A stretch of 64,000 bases of DNA from Azonexus fungiphilus. Its GTDB lineage: Bacteria; Pseudomonadota; Gammaproteobacteria; Burkholderiales; Rhodocyclaceae. The notes below the pieces were generated by a model. That model was not told the DNA's origin. It saw only the letters and a program-made list of their open reading frames with translations, and ran no database searches. Shown here in pieces: positions 9,428 through 18,515 of the stretch. Location of the stretch: NCBI RefSeq assembly GCF_003634965.1, contig NZ_RBXP01000014.1, forward strand, positions 302,652 to 366,651. The letters are read 5' to 3'. Position numbers and translations under genes: made by a program. Position 1 is the stretch's first letter; every line of letters begins with the position of its first letter.

Positions 9428-10120
9428 ATGATGTCCGCAACTGAAAAGACGCAACCCCGACTGCTCACACCGGAAGAGCTGGGCTTGGTGGTGAAGATCC
9501 ACCGTGAACTGCGGCAATGGTCCCAAGAGCAACTGGGCGAGCTCTCGGGCCTGAGCACCCGAACCATACAACGTGTCGAAGGTGGCAAGCCCTCAGACCT
9601 TGATACACGTCGGGCGTTAGCACGAGCCTTTGATCTCGAGGACATTGATGCATTCAACAAGCCCTACGTCATCCCGAGCGAAGACGAATTGAAAGCAGCA
9701 AAAGAAGAGTTCGACAGGGAAAACATCACATTGCCGGTACTACCGCTAAGCACAGGGAAAGAACTTGCCAGCCTGGTGGAATTGGCCTCGATGGACCTAT
9801 CCACACCGGCCTTCGAATTGAGCCGCGAAGCCGATGAGCGCTTTGCTGAATTGATCGACCACTTCCGGGACTACAGGGACTGCGCCGACTGCTACTCTCA
9901 GCGAGACAAGTTCGCCATTTACGACGAGCTTCAAGAACACATCGACGCACTCAAGGTACTTGAGGTATCTCTGCGCTACGCAATCCGAAAAATGATTGTC
10001 AAAGGTGCTATACCAGAGGCAAAACCAGTGCCGGTCAAGGTGCTTTACGTGATTGCGTTCCCGCTTGGAAAGGAACCCACGGAGATTGCCACTCCACGAT
10101 CGATGCCGTTGGGCTGGTAA
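9428..10120 (+). CDS. XRE-family helix-turn-helix protein
   Basis: A 230-residue cytoplasmic protein with an N-terminal Cro/CI-type HTH at about residues 18-72. Its recognition segment includes WSQEQLGELSGLSTRTIQRVE, in two typical helices. The rest is acidic and helical, with no recognised domain, and ends in a basic/hydrophobic tail. A GGAG precedes the double ATG start. A good terminator hairpin follows the stop. It sits alone between the CDI remnants and the Gabija genes, so it may regulate one of the two, but no operator was identified. Confidence 0.7.
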   Translation: MMSATEKTQPRLLTPEELGLVVKIHRELRQWSQEQLGELSGLSTRTIQRVEGGKPSDLDTRRALARAFDLEDIDAFNKPYVIPSEDELKAAKEEFDRENITLPVLPLSTGKELASLVELASMDLSTPAFELSREADERFAELIDHFRDYRDCADCYSQRDKFAIYDELQEHIDALKVLEVSLRYAIRKMIVKGAIPEAKPVPVKVLYVIAFPLGKEPTEIATPRSMPLGW

Positions 10121-10128
10121 TTCAATAG

Positions 10129-10170
10129 AAAGCGGCGAAATCCCTTTTGGAATCTCGCCGCTTTTGAATC
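10129..10170 (+). terminator. Rho-independent terminator after the XRE gene
   Basis: Perfect 10-bp arms AAAGCGGCGA (10129-10138) and TCGCCGCTTT (10155-10164), followed by one more T, form a GC-centred hairpin just after the stop at 10120. Confidence 0.75.
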
Positions 10171-10611
10171 GCCTCGGCTTTCGTAGACAGTTTGAAGGAC
10201 GGCTTTTATGCACAGAGTGGTCGATGTCTTGATCCGTGCGGACCGTCGGCTTCGGCCGAACTCCGGTCTCATGACCATGGCAACAGGCCCCACGTCGGTC
10301 TTTGCCGATACCCCGACGTCCCCCCGTTTTCAGTAGCGAGTGTGTCCGAAATCCTGTGTAAAGCTGCCATCGGGGATCCATCTACTGGATGGCGGCTTTG
10401 GCCGAGATCCGGCCTCATGCCAGCGGCAATAGGCGGCACCTCGGCCAAAGCCGACCTTGGTATGTTGCCCTCACTTCTTCAGAAATAGCTTGAAAACAGC
10501 CATTCACTTCGTGAGCATTGCATGATCTCATGCTGTAAAGTTATGTATGCAAAAGCAATAAATTTAACTCAACGAATACAAAATGGTCTCAATAATTGCT
10601 GAGGACGGGAC
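10171..10611. other. gene-free stretch with imperfect direct repeats
   Basis: About 440 bp without a convincing ORF. It holds two related units (10245-10288 and 10392-10434) and a 14-bp perfect inverted repeat inside the second. The last ~110 bp before gajA are AT-rich (10490-10605) and are the likely gajAB promoter region, though no clean -35/-10 pair stands out. Confidence 0.6.
10245..10434. repeat. two imperfect ~44-bp direct repeats about 147 bp apart
   Basis: Unit 1 (10245-10288) and unit 2 (10392-10434) share a pattern of GGCTT.GGCCGA, then CCGG.CTCATG, then GGCAA.AGGC. Unit 2 is also the left part of a hairpin: CGGCTTTGGCCGAG (10393-10406) is the exact reverse complement of 10440-10453, leaving a 33-nt loop. 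They could be remnants of mobile-element ends or an intergenic repeat family. Confidence 0.55.
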
Positions 10612-12654
10612 ATGCGGATAGAAAAAATCTCGATCGAGAATTTCAGACTTCTACAGAGCGCTGAAATGTCGCTCGAACGGACGACAACATTGATCGTCGG
10701 CCGCAATAACAGTGGCAAGACATCAATCACGGAGTTTTTTGCGCACGTTCTAGGGGATGAGCCGAAGAAGTTGCGGCTTGAAGACTTTTCGGCCGCAAGA
10801 AGAGATGCCTTTCTCGTCGCTAAGCAGTTACATCGTGATGGCAAGGACGAGAAGGATGTTCTCGCGGCATTGCCGGTCATCGTGGCTACGGTCTTTGTGT
10901 CCTACGACCCTGCCAACGAACTTGGCGCACTCGCTCCATTTATTATCGACCTCGACCCCGAGTGCAAGACCGCCAAAATTTGTATTGAATATCGCCCTGC
11001 ACAGGGAGCCTTGGCTTTACTGCTTGACTCTCCTGTCCCAGAAGGAGGAGCAGATGACGCAGCGCATCTCTTCAAAAACCTCAAAGAGGTTGTTCCAAAG
11101 GCCTACGAGTATCACGTAACGGCAGTTGATCCCAACGATTCGACCAATCAGCGCGCCATTGAACTTAAGCAGCTCGGTAAGCTATTTCACTGCGGACTAG
11201 TGAGCGCACAAAGGTCTCTTGATCAACATAAGCGCGGCGAGCCCAATGTCCTGGGTAAGCTCTTGGAGGAATTGTTTACCACTGCGACAAGTGCCACAGC
11301 CACCGCCGCAGACCAGACGATTGCCGCCGAATTGAAGGCGGCCGTTTCGAGCATCGAGCAAAGCATTCATGCGGGCTTCAACGAGAAGCTCACGGCGTTG
11401 CTGCCGAAGATCAAGAGCTTCGGGTATCCAGGTCTCAATGATCCTGACTTGCGGACGGAGACGGAACTGAATGTCGTCAGTCTCCTAAGTGAGCACACGA
11501 AGGTCTTCTACACGGGAGCGCATGGGGTTCACCTTCCTGAGGGATATAACGGTCTTGGTGCCCGTAACCTAATCTACATCCTTCTTCAGCTTCTGAGTTT
11601 TCACAAATCTTTTCGTACGACCCCGACCTTGCCGGCAGTGCACCTGATCTTCATTGAGGAGCCCGAAGCTCATTTGCACCCGCAAATGCAGGAGGTCTTT
11701 ATCAAGCAGCTGAATGCTGCAGTCCAGGTCTTTTCGGCGGAGTATCCAGATCAAGAATGGCCGGTCCAGTTTGTCGTCACGACGCACTCATCGCACATCG
11801 CAAACGCTGCACCGTTTGATGCAGTCCGCTATTTCCTTGCCAAGCCTTCAGCAGATGGCGCAACACGGCACACAGTAATTAAGGACTTCCGGAAAGGAGC
11901 TGACAAGATCAATGACCAAGATCGTGGCTTCCTGCATAGATACATGACCTTGACAAAATGCGACTTGTTCTTCGCCGACAAGGCTATTCTGATGGAAGGT
12001 CCGACCGAGCGCCTCTTGATGCCGCGTATCTTCCAGCTCATTGACGCGAAGCTAGACGAATCCAAGAAGCTCTCGCACCAATACATATCGACAGTAGAGG
12101 TCGATGGAGCGAACGCGAAGATTTTCTCGCCATTACTCGATTTTCTCGAATTGAGGACACTGGTCATCACCGATCTTGATGCCGTAAAGATGGGCGACAA
12201 CAAGCGCTATGAGAAGTGTCCCTACTCGAAGGGAGAGCGGTCAATTAACACGACTCTTCGCGACTGGTTCAAGATCAAAGACGGTGAGGCTCTTGCCCTA
12301 GACTTTCTGAAAGCAAAGACGCCGCAAGAGAAGGTACAGGGCTATCGACGAGTCGCTTACCAAATTCACGAAACTGAATCGGAGTTCTGTGCACGCACAT
12401 TTGAAGATGCGTTCATCCTTGCAAACCCTACGCTCTTTGATTTGAAAGACGGCGAGCATTGGGGCGATCTTTCGTTTGGTATTGCTGCAGGCATGGGCAA
12501 GGTCGAGACCGCATTGAAGTACGGCCTTTCCGACGATGAATGGAAGGTGCCTGCATACATCCATGAAGGCCTGCTTTGGCTAGCGGATTCAGCACCGCTG
12601 CCCCTGCAATCTGCCGACCCACACGCAAATGGAGGCGTGGCTCATGGAGCTTGA
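10612..12654 (+). CDS. gajA: Gabija anti-phage system nuclease GajA (OLD-family ATPase/TOPRIM)
   Basis: A 680-residue OLD-type protein. The N-terminal ABC-like ATPase has a Walker A GRNNSGKTS (K36). It also has a Walker B/D-loop FIEEPEAHLHP near residue 348 and a TTHSSH switch near 390. The C-terminal TOPRIM domain has MEGPTE (E~463) and VITDLD (D521, D523), the acidic metal-binding residues of the nuclease. Fusion of this ATPase to TOPRIM next to a UvrD-like helicase is the defining architecture of Gabija, in which GajA nicks DNA. The protein is longer than the type example (about 580 residues). It is translationally coupled to the helicase gene. Codon use is more AT-rich than in the core genes, consistent with horizontal transfer. 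Confidence 0.9.
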   Translation: MRIEKISIENFRLLQSAEMSLERTTTLIVGRNNSGKTSITEFFAHVLGDEPKKLRLEDFSAARRDAFLVAKQLHRDGKDEKDVLAALPVIVATVFVSYDPANELGALAPFIIDLDPECKTAKICIEYRPAQGALALLLDSPVPEGGADDAAHLFKNLKEVVPKAYEYHVTAVDPNDSTNQRAIELKQLGKLFHCGLVSAQRSLDQHKRGEPNVLGKLLEELFTTATSATATAADQTIAAELKAAVSSIEQSIHAGFNEKLTALLPKIKSFGYPGLNDPDLRTETELNVVSLLSEHTKVFYTGAHGVHLPEGYNGLGARNLIYILLQLLSFHKSFRTTPTLPAVHLIFIEEPEAHLHPQMQEVFIKQLNAAVQVFSAEYPDQEWPVQFVVTTHSSHIANAAPFDAVRYFLAKPSADGATRHTVIKDFRKGADKINDQDRGFLHRYMTLTKCDLFFADKAILMEGPTERLLMPRIFQLIDAKLDESKKLSHQYISTVEVDGANAKIFSPLLDFLELRTLVITDLDAVKMGDNKRYEKCPYSKGERSINTTLRDWFKIKDGEALALDFLKAKTPQEKVQGYRRVAYQIHETESEFCARTFEDAFILANPTLFDLKDGEHWGDLSFGIAAGMGKVETALKYGLSDDEWKVPAYIHEGLLWLADSAPLPLQSADPHANGGVAHGA

Positions 12655-14383
12655 AACGCAAAGTCCCGCAATTGAAGCCGCGCAGAAAGCGCAGGAGCGC
12701 GTCAATCATTGTATTGACCATCATCAGTGCTTCCGCCTCGAGGCCGGCGCAGGAGCTGGGAAGACCTATTCCCTCGTCCAAGCTCTTAAGAGACTCATTT
12801 CTGAGCGTGGCTCAGATTATTTGCGTCGCGGCAGGAAGGTCGCATGCATCACTTACACAAATGTCGCAAAGGGCGAAATTTCGCAAGAGATTGACGAGCA
12901 TCCGGCCGTGCTGGTTGAAACTATTCATGCCTTCTGCTGGGGTAGCATTAGCCAGTTTCAATCCGTTCTCAGAACGGAAGTAGGAAAGCTCCAAAGGCAC
13001 GCGGAGAAAATCGTGGAAGCGGGCGGCGTCGGCAACCGACGTATTGAGTACGACCTCGGGTACTTTGGCATTCACGATGACCGGATCACTCTCTATCACG
13101 ACGATATTCCAGAACTGATGGCACGCTTCCTGGCGATGCCGAAGTTCCGGCAGATATTCACGGGGTCTTACCCAGTAGTATTCATTGACGAATATCAGGA
13201 CACCAATGACGATTTCATGGGTGCATTGGCTACGCACTTTCTAGAGCCCAAGACGGGACCATTAATCGGCTTGTTCGGCGATCACTGGCAGACCATATAT
13301 CGGGACGATTTCGACCTGACTGCGCTGCCCAACGTCGAGGGAATTGATAAGGGTTCGAATTTCCGCTCAGTGCCCGCAGTGGTGGACATGCTCAACCGCA
13401 TTCGGCCAACGTTGCCTCAGGTCGTTCATGATCTGGCTGCGCAGGGTGAGGCTCGCGCGTTCCATGCGAACAGCTATACGGGGGAGCGGACAGACACCGC
13501 ACACTCGAAACTGGACACGCCGCCAGATGTCACGCGTGCCTACATCGCCGCGCTTCGTAAACAACTTGAGGATGAGGGCTGGGACTTCTCACCAGGGTTC
13601 ACGAAAGTGTTGATGCTGACGCATACCGCTCTTGGGGCTGAGCAAGGCTATCCCTCAATAGTTGAAATCTTCAAGTCCCATCCAGACGCCATTTCTAAGC
13701 TCGACGATGCGACTCTAGAATTTCTTGGCAGAATCGTAGAGCCTGCGTGTGCGGCGTACAAGGCGAAAAAGTACGGGCAGATGTTTGACGTGCTTGGCCG
13801 GGCGGCCACCTTGCAAAAGCCTTCAGAGAAGCAGGCTTGGGCAGATGACATGAAATCCCTCGATGTTCTACGCGAAAGTGGCACTGTGGGAGAGGTACTG
13901 GACCTTCTAAAGAAGACGCGCCGGCCTCGTTTGCCTGATAATGTGACCCGTCGTGAGGACGACATGGCAGCGTTTGATCCTGCTGCGGGAGAACCAGAGA
14001 AGCTATCAGTTGACCGCCATCGACGTTTGCGTGACGTGAAGTATCAGGAAGTTGCGAACCTCGTGCGCTTTGTCGATGGCTTCACGCCCTTTGCCACTCA
14101 GCATAGTGTCAAGGGCGCAGAGTTTGAGAACGTCCTCATCGTCTTCGGCGGCGGTTGGAATCATTACAACTGGCCCCGCATGCTCGAATACATGGATACC
14201 GGTGCGAAACCGACGGCTGCCCATCAAAAAGGTTTCAACCGCGCCAGAAATCTCTTCTATGTCAGTGTCTCTCGGCCAAAGCGCCGTCTAGCAGTTCTTT
14301 TTACACAGACGATGAGCGAAAAATCGCTGGGGGTACTCAACATGTTGTTCGACAACAAGGTAGCCGCAGTTAACCTACCCTGA
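12644..14383 (+). CDS. gajB: Gabija anti-phage system helicase-like protein GajB (UvrD/Rep superfamily 1)
   Basis: A superfamily 1 helicase-like protein of 579 residues. Motif I is GAGAGKTYS (K40) and motif II is VVFIDEYQDTND near residue 180. Motif IV/V-like HSVKGAEFENV lies near 490, and motif VI-like NLFYVSVSRPKRR near 545. I chose the ATG at 12644, not the in-frame ATG at 12629, because GGAGG (12631-12635) stands 8 bases before it. That leaves an 11-bp overlap with gajA. In Gabija the GajB partner is thought to respond to DNA ends made by GajA during infection. Together with the preceding gene it forms a complete two-gene system. Confidence 0.88.
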   Translation: MELETQSPAIEAAQKAQERVNHCIDHHQCFRLEAGAGAGKTYSLVQALKRLISERGSDYLRRGRKVACITYTNVAKGEISQEIDEHPAVLVETIHAFCWGSISQFQSVLRTEVGKLQRHAEKIVEAGGVGNRRIEYDLGYFGIHDDRITLYHDDIPELMARFLAMPKFRQIFTGSYPVVFIDEYQDTNDDFMGALATHFLEPKTGPLIGLFGDHWQTIYRDDFDLTALPNVEGIDKGSNFRSVPAVVDMLNRIRPTLPQVVHDLAAQGEARAFHANSYTGERTDTAHSKLDTPPDVTRAYIAALRKQLEDEGWDFSPGFTKVLMLTHTALGAEQGYPSIVEIFKSHPDAISKLDDATLEFLGRIVEPACAAYKAKKYGQMFDVLGRAATLQKPSEKQAWADDMKSLDVLRESGTVGEVLDLLKKTRRPRLPDNVTRREDDMAAFDPAAGEPEKLSVDRHRRLRDVKYQEVANLVRFVDGFTPFATQHSVKGAEFENVLIVFGGGWNHYNWPRMLEYMDTGAKPTAAHQKGFNRARNLFYVSVSRPKRRLAVLFTQTMSEKSLGVLNMLFDNKVAAVNLP

Positions 14384-14513
14384 CCATCGCGCTATGCAGT
14401 CTTGTCTTGTCGCGCTGTGGCGAGCGGTTTACGTTTCAGAATCAGCACGACGTCCCCCTCATATTATTTGGCATCCTGCCGCCGGGAAAATGCCTCAGGG
14501 CTAAGGTAAAAGA

Positions 14514-15689
14514 ATGACAGACGATCTCATTGATGGCCTGCTTTACCGAACAGAGGGCTCCGACCTGGATTTCAAGGCTGAGCAGTACGCGTTATCCGGC
14601 GAGGACAATGAGACGAAGTCGGAATTGCTAAAGGACATCCTCGCCATGGCCAATGCCTGGAGAGAGGGCCCCGCGTACATCCTGCTCGGTTTCAAGGAAG
14701 AAAAGCCCAATCCCCCTCAGGTTATTGGCATATCCGAATTCCACGATGACGCCCACTTTCAACAGCTCGTGAATAGCAAGGTAACGCCAAAAATTCAGTT
14801 CAAGTACGAGGTTCGGCCATACCGCGGGGTAACGGTTGGGATTATCACGATCCCGAAGCAGCCTCGCCCGTTTTTCGCTCCTAGGACCTGGGGGCGAGTT
14901 TTAGCCAACACCGTCTACGTTCGGCGGGGAAGCTCAACAGCCACGGCTCTACCGGACGAGATTGCCAAGATGGGGGCAGAAGCCGAAGAGGAGCGACGGC
15001 GACCGCTTGTGGATATAAGTTTCCTTACTGCTGAAGGCGATGACGTATTTGCTGTGAAAAGAAGCGCCAGGATCCTAGATTTTGGAAGTATTCGGGATCT
15101 CCCCGATTTTAGTTTCAGAAGCTCGTCTGGGGGAATCTTTAATTCCATCGAGAACCTGAACACCAATTCGAATTATTGGCGAGACCTTGCAAAGTGGTTA
15201 AGCGCGCACTTGGCAGCGATACCTGTACATGTTCATGTCTACAACAGATCATCCTTCGCTTTGTCAGATTGCAAGTTGGAGATAACCGTTGATACCGAAG
15301 CTGGCGTTGCAGCTGGATTTCGCTCAGGGAGTAGTCTTCCTGACTACCCGCAGAAAGAGCGGTCTCTTTACCCTCTTAGTGGTCGTATTCCGAATTTCGC
15401 CATCAGGGATGAGCCTAATCTATCCGTCGAAGGTGAAGAGGGCAAGCAACGCTGTATTGTGCGCTTTCCAAAAATACTTCCCGGGGAGACAGCCATCCTC
15501 GATAACTATCTCGCCATTTTCCCTCAAGAGTGTGGAATCCTGGCTTTTAGAAGCCGCTTACTGGCGAGCGAGCTTTCCGAGCCGCTACCTTATCGGCACT
15601 CCGTTGAAGTCGAAGTGCTCCGAGACACCAAAACCATTGAGGACTTGGTTAATGCGGACGCTGGAAAAACTCCTAGGCTACCCCTTTGA
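14514..15689 (+). CDS. AlbA_2/Schlafen-fold putative DNA- or RNA-binding protein
   Basis: A 391-residue cytoplasmic protein. Residues 10-160 fit the AlbA_2 (Schlafen AlbA) pattern: EGSDLDFK near residue 14-21, a conserved AMANAWREGPAYILLGF core, and VYVRRGSSTATA near 140. The C-terminal 220 residues are beta-rich and unassigned. AlbA_2 proteins occur as transcription regulators and, in defence islands, as nuclease-like effectors. Here the gene starts 130 bp after gajB on the same strand, so it may be an independent defence gene or an accessory of the Gabija locus. AGG precedes the start weakly (AAGGTAAAAGA). The AT-rich composition matches the island. Confidence 0.7.
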   Translation: MTDDLIDGLLYRTEGSDLDFKAEQYALSGEDNETKSELLKDILAMANAWREGPAYILLGFKEEKPNPPQVIGISEFHDDAHFQQLVNSKVTPKIQFKYEVRPYRGVTVGIITIPKQPRPFFAPRTWGRVLANTVYVRRGSSTATALPDEIAKMGAEAEEERRRPLVDISFLTAEGDDVFAVKRSARILDFGSIRDLPDFSFRSSSGGIFNSIENLNTNSNYWRDLAKWLSAHLAAIPVHVHVYNRSSFALSDCKLEITVDTEAGVAAGFRSGSSLPDYPQKERSLYPLSGRIPNFAIRDEPNLSVEGEEGKQRCIVRFPKILPGETAILDNYLAIFPQECGILAFRSRLLASELSEPLPYRHSVEVEVLRDTKTIEDLVNADAGKTPRLPL

Positions 15690-16023
15690 CGATAGCTGCT
15701 TTTGACCACCATCGGTGACTGAACGGCTGGTAACCGAAACACTGCAGTCCGATGCAGCCAGGAGGCTCAGAGTCCGCAAAGGCCGATATCCCGCCTAATA
15801 GAGTGCCATTCTTGATTGGACTCTAGTCGGTTGGAAAGGTGGGATTTCTCAAACGTGTTCGCAAATCTCAAGTTCCCGGATTTGCTTGATTCTGCGGCTT
15901 TCAGCGGCTGAGAACCTGTGGAAACCATTGTGGCACCGATGTTTGCTATCTCGACCTAAGCTGCGGAAGTCTCAACTTGAGCTGCGGACGAGAAGACGCA
16001 GCAGGAAAACTGGTTGACGAAGT
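15690..16023. other. gene-free boundary stretch with a short tandem repeat
   Basis: About 330 bp with no supported gene. It contains a two-copy tandem repeat of period 21 at 15950-15988 and marks the change from AT-richer accessory DNA to GC-rich core DNA. No transposase or tRNA was found. Confidence 0.6.
15950..15988. repeat. two-copy tandem repeat, period 21
   Basis: Two 18-bp units at 15950-15967 and 15971-15988 match at 15 positions and share AGCTGCGGA. Repeats of this kind occur in multi-repeat ends of some insertion sequences, but no element body is present. Confidence 0.45.
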
Positions 16024-16053
16024 CATGTCGATATAACTAATATTTTCGACATG
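16024..16053 (+). promoter_or_regulatory. palindromic operator over the ArsR-type gene start
   Basis: CATGTCGA (16024-16031) and TCGACATG (16046-16053) are perfect inverted arms around an AT-only-like core (ATATAACTAATAT). The right arm contains the ATG of the regulator gene. The position and AT-rich core fit an autoregulatory ArsR-family binding site. Confidence 0.6.
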
Positions 16054-16362
16054 AAATCCGACTATCGCCAAACCATCCCCCCGCAGTGGTCCGTCATGTC
16101 GCGCATCTTCGTCGCTCTCGGCGATGAGCACCGGCAGCGCATCCTGCTGCTGTTCGAGCCGGGCGAGCGGCTCAATGTCGGGCAGATCGCCGAAGTTTCG
16201 ACGCTGGCGCGGTCGACCGTCTCGCATCACCTGAAGGTCCTGCACGAGGCCGGGGTCCTGGCTTCCGAGAAGATCGGCAAGGAGGTGTGGTTCTGGATCG
16301 ACCGCCAGACGCTGGAAACCACGTTCACCAACGTCCTTGATTACGTCCGGGAGTCCACCTGA
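16051..16362 (+). CDS. ArsR-family transcriptional regulator
   Basis: A 103-residue winged-helix protein with the core ALGDEHRQRILLLF and recognition helix STVSHHLKVLHEAGVL, followed by a wing ending in VWFWID. It has no cysteine pair of the classical metal sensors, so a metal ligand is not evident. Its stop codon shares a base with the next start (TGATG), so it is co-transcribed with aas. A 30-bp palindrome covers its own start, which suggests autorepression and control of the lipid-salvage operon. The inducer is unknown. Confidence 0.88.
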   Translation: MKSDYRQTIPPQWSVMSRIFVALGDEHRQRILLLFEPGERLNVGQIAEVSTLARSTVSHHLKVLHEAGVLASEKIGKEVWFWIDRQTLETTFTNVLDYVREST

Positions 16363-18503
16363 TGCGTGCCCTGTTGCGTCCGCTGTTGCGGCTGGTCGCC
16401 CGCCTGCTGTTCCGGGTCGAGGTACGCTTTCGCGCCGCCGAATTCTCGCAGCGCAAGCTGCTCATCGTCGCCAATCACGAGTCCTTCCTCGACGGCTTGC
16501 TGCTCGGGCTGTTCCTGCCGCTCGACCCGGTCTTCGTCGTGCATACCGGCATCGCCCGGCAGTGGGGCTTCCGCTTGCTGCTGTCGCAGGTCGATTACCT
16601 GGCGGTCGATCCGACCAGCCCGATGGCGATGAAGAAGGTGATCCGGCTGATCGAGTCGGGGCGGCCGGTGGTCATCTTCCCGGAAGGACGGATCACGCTG
16701 ACCGGTTCGTTGATGAAGGTGTACGACGGCCCGGCCTTCGTCGCGGCGAAGACCGGCGCGACGGTGATCCCGGTGCGGCTGGACGGTGCTTCGCGCTCGT
16801 ATTTCTCGCGCCTGTCGGGGCGCTACCCGAAGGCGCTGTTTCCGAAGATCCGCCTGACCGTGCTGGCGCCGGCGCATTTTCCGATGCCGGCGGCGTCGAC
16901 CGCAAAATTGCGCCGACGCAAGGCCGGCGAGCAGATGCGCAAGCTGATGCAGGAAATGATCTTCGCCTCGCGCCCGACGCAGACGCTGTACGGCGCGCTG
17001 TGCGACGCGGCGGCCTTGTTCGGGCGCGGCCGTCGCTTGCTCGAGGACGTCAAGCAGATCGAGTATTCGTACAACGACCTGCTCAAGATGGCGCTGATCC
17101 TGGCGCGCCAGATCGAGCGCGTGTCGGTGCCGGGCGAGAAAGTCGGCCTGCTGCTGCCCAACCTGGTGCCGACCATCGGCCTGCTCTTCGGCCTCACTGC
17201 CAGGAAGCGCGTGCCGGCGATGCTCAACTACACCGCCGGCAGCGACGCCATGCAGGCTGCCTGCACCGCCGCCGAGGTGAAGACGGTGGTGACCTCGCGC
17301 GCCTTCGTCGAGCAGGCCAAGCTCGGCGACAAGCTGGCCGGGCTGCAGGGCATCGAATTGCTCTATCTTGAGGATATCCGCGCGCGCATCGGCCTCGCCG
17401 ACAAGCTGTGGCTGGTGCTGTGGGGGCTGCGCTTTCCGCGCGCCTTCGAGCTGCATGCTTCGCCCGAGGACGCGGCGGTGGTGCTGTTCACCTCCGGCTC
17501 CGAAGGCAAGCCGAAGGGCGTCGTCCTGCCGCACCGGGCGATCCTCGCCAACATCGCGCAGATCCGCGCGGTGATCGATTTCTCGGTCGACGACAAGGTG
17601 CTCAACGCGCTGCCCATCTTCCACAGCTTCGGCCTCACCGCCGGCGCGCTGCTGCCGGTGCTGACCGGCGCCAACCTCTTCCTCTACCCGTCGCCGCTGC
17701 ATTACCGGGTGATTCCGGAAGTCGCCTACGACCGCAGCTGCACGGTGCTCTTCGGCACCTCGACCTTCCTCGGCAACTACGCCAGGTTCGCCCATCCCTA
17801 CGATTTCTACCGCCTGCGTTACGTCGTCGCCGGCGCCGAAAAACTGTCGGAAGCGGTGCGCAGCCAGTGGTTCGAGAAGTTCGGCGTGCGCATCTTCGAA
17901 GGCTACGGCGCCACCGAAACCGCGCCGGTGCTCGCGGTCAACACGCCGATGGCGTACAAAACCGGCACCGTCGGCAACCTGCTGCCGGGCATCGAGCACA
18001 AGCTGGTGCCGGTGCCGGGCATCGCCAACGGCGGCATCCTGCACGTGCGTGGCCCCAACGTCATGGCCGGCTACCTCAAGGCCGACCGGTCCGGTGTGCT
18101 GCAGGCGCCGGTTTCCGAAGCGGGCGAGGGCTGGTACGAAACCGGCGACGTGGTCGACATCGACGACGAGGGCTTCGTGAAGATCGTCGGCCGGGTCAAG
18201 CGCTTCGCCAAGATCGCCGGCGAGATGGTCAGCCTCGAAGTCGTCGAGAAACTCGCCGTCGCCACCTCGCCGGACAAACCGCATGCCGTCTCCAGCCAGC
18301 CCGATGCCGCCAAAGGCGAAGCACTGGTGCTGTTCACCACCGACCCGCGGCTGACCCGCGAGGCGCTGGCTGGCAAGGCGCGCGAACTCGGCGTCCCGGA
18401 ACTGGCGGTGCCGCGGAAGATTCAGGTGGTCGACGCATTGCCGCTGCTCGGCACCGGCAAGATCGATTACGTGACGCTGAAACAGATGGCGGAGGCGGCA
18501 TGA
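16362..18503 (+). CDS. aas: bifunctional 2-acylglycerophospholipid acyltransferase / acyl-ACP synthetase Aas
   Basis: A 713-residue fusion like E. coli Aas (719). Residues 20-190 are a PlsC acyltransferase with NHESFLD (H39, D44) and FPEGRIT near 106. Residues 220-710 are an AMP-forming acyl-activating domain with FTSGSEGKPKG (376-386), EGYGATET near 510 and a C-terminal GTGKIDY lysine motif. The enzyme activates free fatty acids onto ACP and re-acylates lysophosphatidylethanolamine at the inner membrane. Finding an LplT-type flippase three genes downstream supports a lysophospholipid repair operon. Confidence 0.9.
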   Translation: MRALLRPLLRLVARLLFRVEVRFRAAEFSQRKLLIVANHESFLDGLLLGLFLPLDPVFVVHTGIARQWGFRLLLSQVDYLAVDPTSPMAMKKVIRLIESGRPVVIFPEGRITLTGSLMKVYDGPAFVAAKTGATVIPVRLDGASRSYFSRLSGRYPKALFPKIRLTVLAPAHFPMPAASTAKLRRRKAGEQMRKLMQEMIFASRPTQTLYGALCDAAALFGRGRRLLEDVKQIEYSYNDLLKMALILARQIERVSVPGEKVGLLLPNLVPTIGLLFGLTARKRVPAMLNYTAGSDAMQAACTAAEVKTVVTSRAFVEQAKLGDKLAGLQGIELLYLEDIRARIGLADKLWLVLWGLRFPRAFELHASPEDAAVVLFTSGSEGKPKGVVLPHRAILANIAQIRAVIDFSVDDKVLNALPIFHSFGLTAGALLPVLTGANLFLYPSPLHYRVIPEVAYDRSCTVLFGTSTFLGNYARFAHPYDFYRLRYVVAGAEKLSEAVRSQWFEKFGVRIFEGYGATETAPVLAVNTPMAYKTGTVGNLLPGIEHKLVPVPGIANGGILHVRGPNVMAGYLKADRSGVLQAPVSEAGEGWYETGDVVDIDDEGFVKIVGRVKRFAKIAGEMVSLEVVEKLAVATSPDKPHAVSSQPDAAKGEALVLFTTDPRLTREALAGKARELGVPELAVPRKIQVVDALPLLGTGKIDYVTLKQMAEAA

Positions 18504-18515
18504 GCTGGGAATCCG

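Noticed and set aside
15690-16023. Retron or other RNA gene in the gap
   Set aside because: No reverse transcriptase nearby and no convincing long hairpin.
16341-18284. 647-residue minus-strand ORF opposite aas
   Set aside because: Low-complexity His/Arg/Gln composition and no ribosome site; aas has complete motifs.
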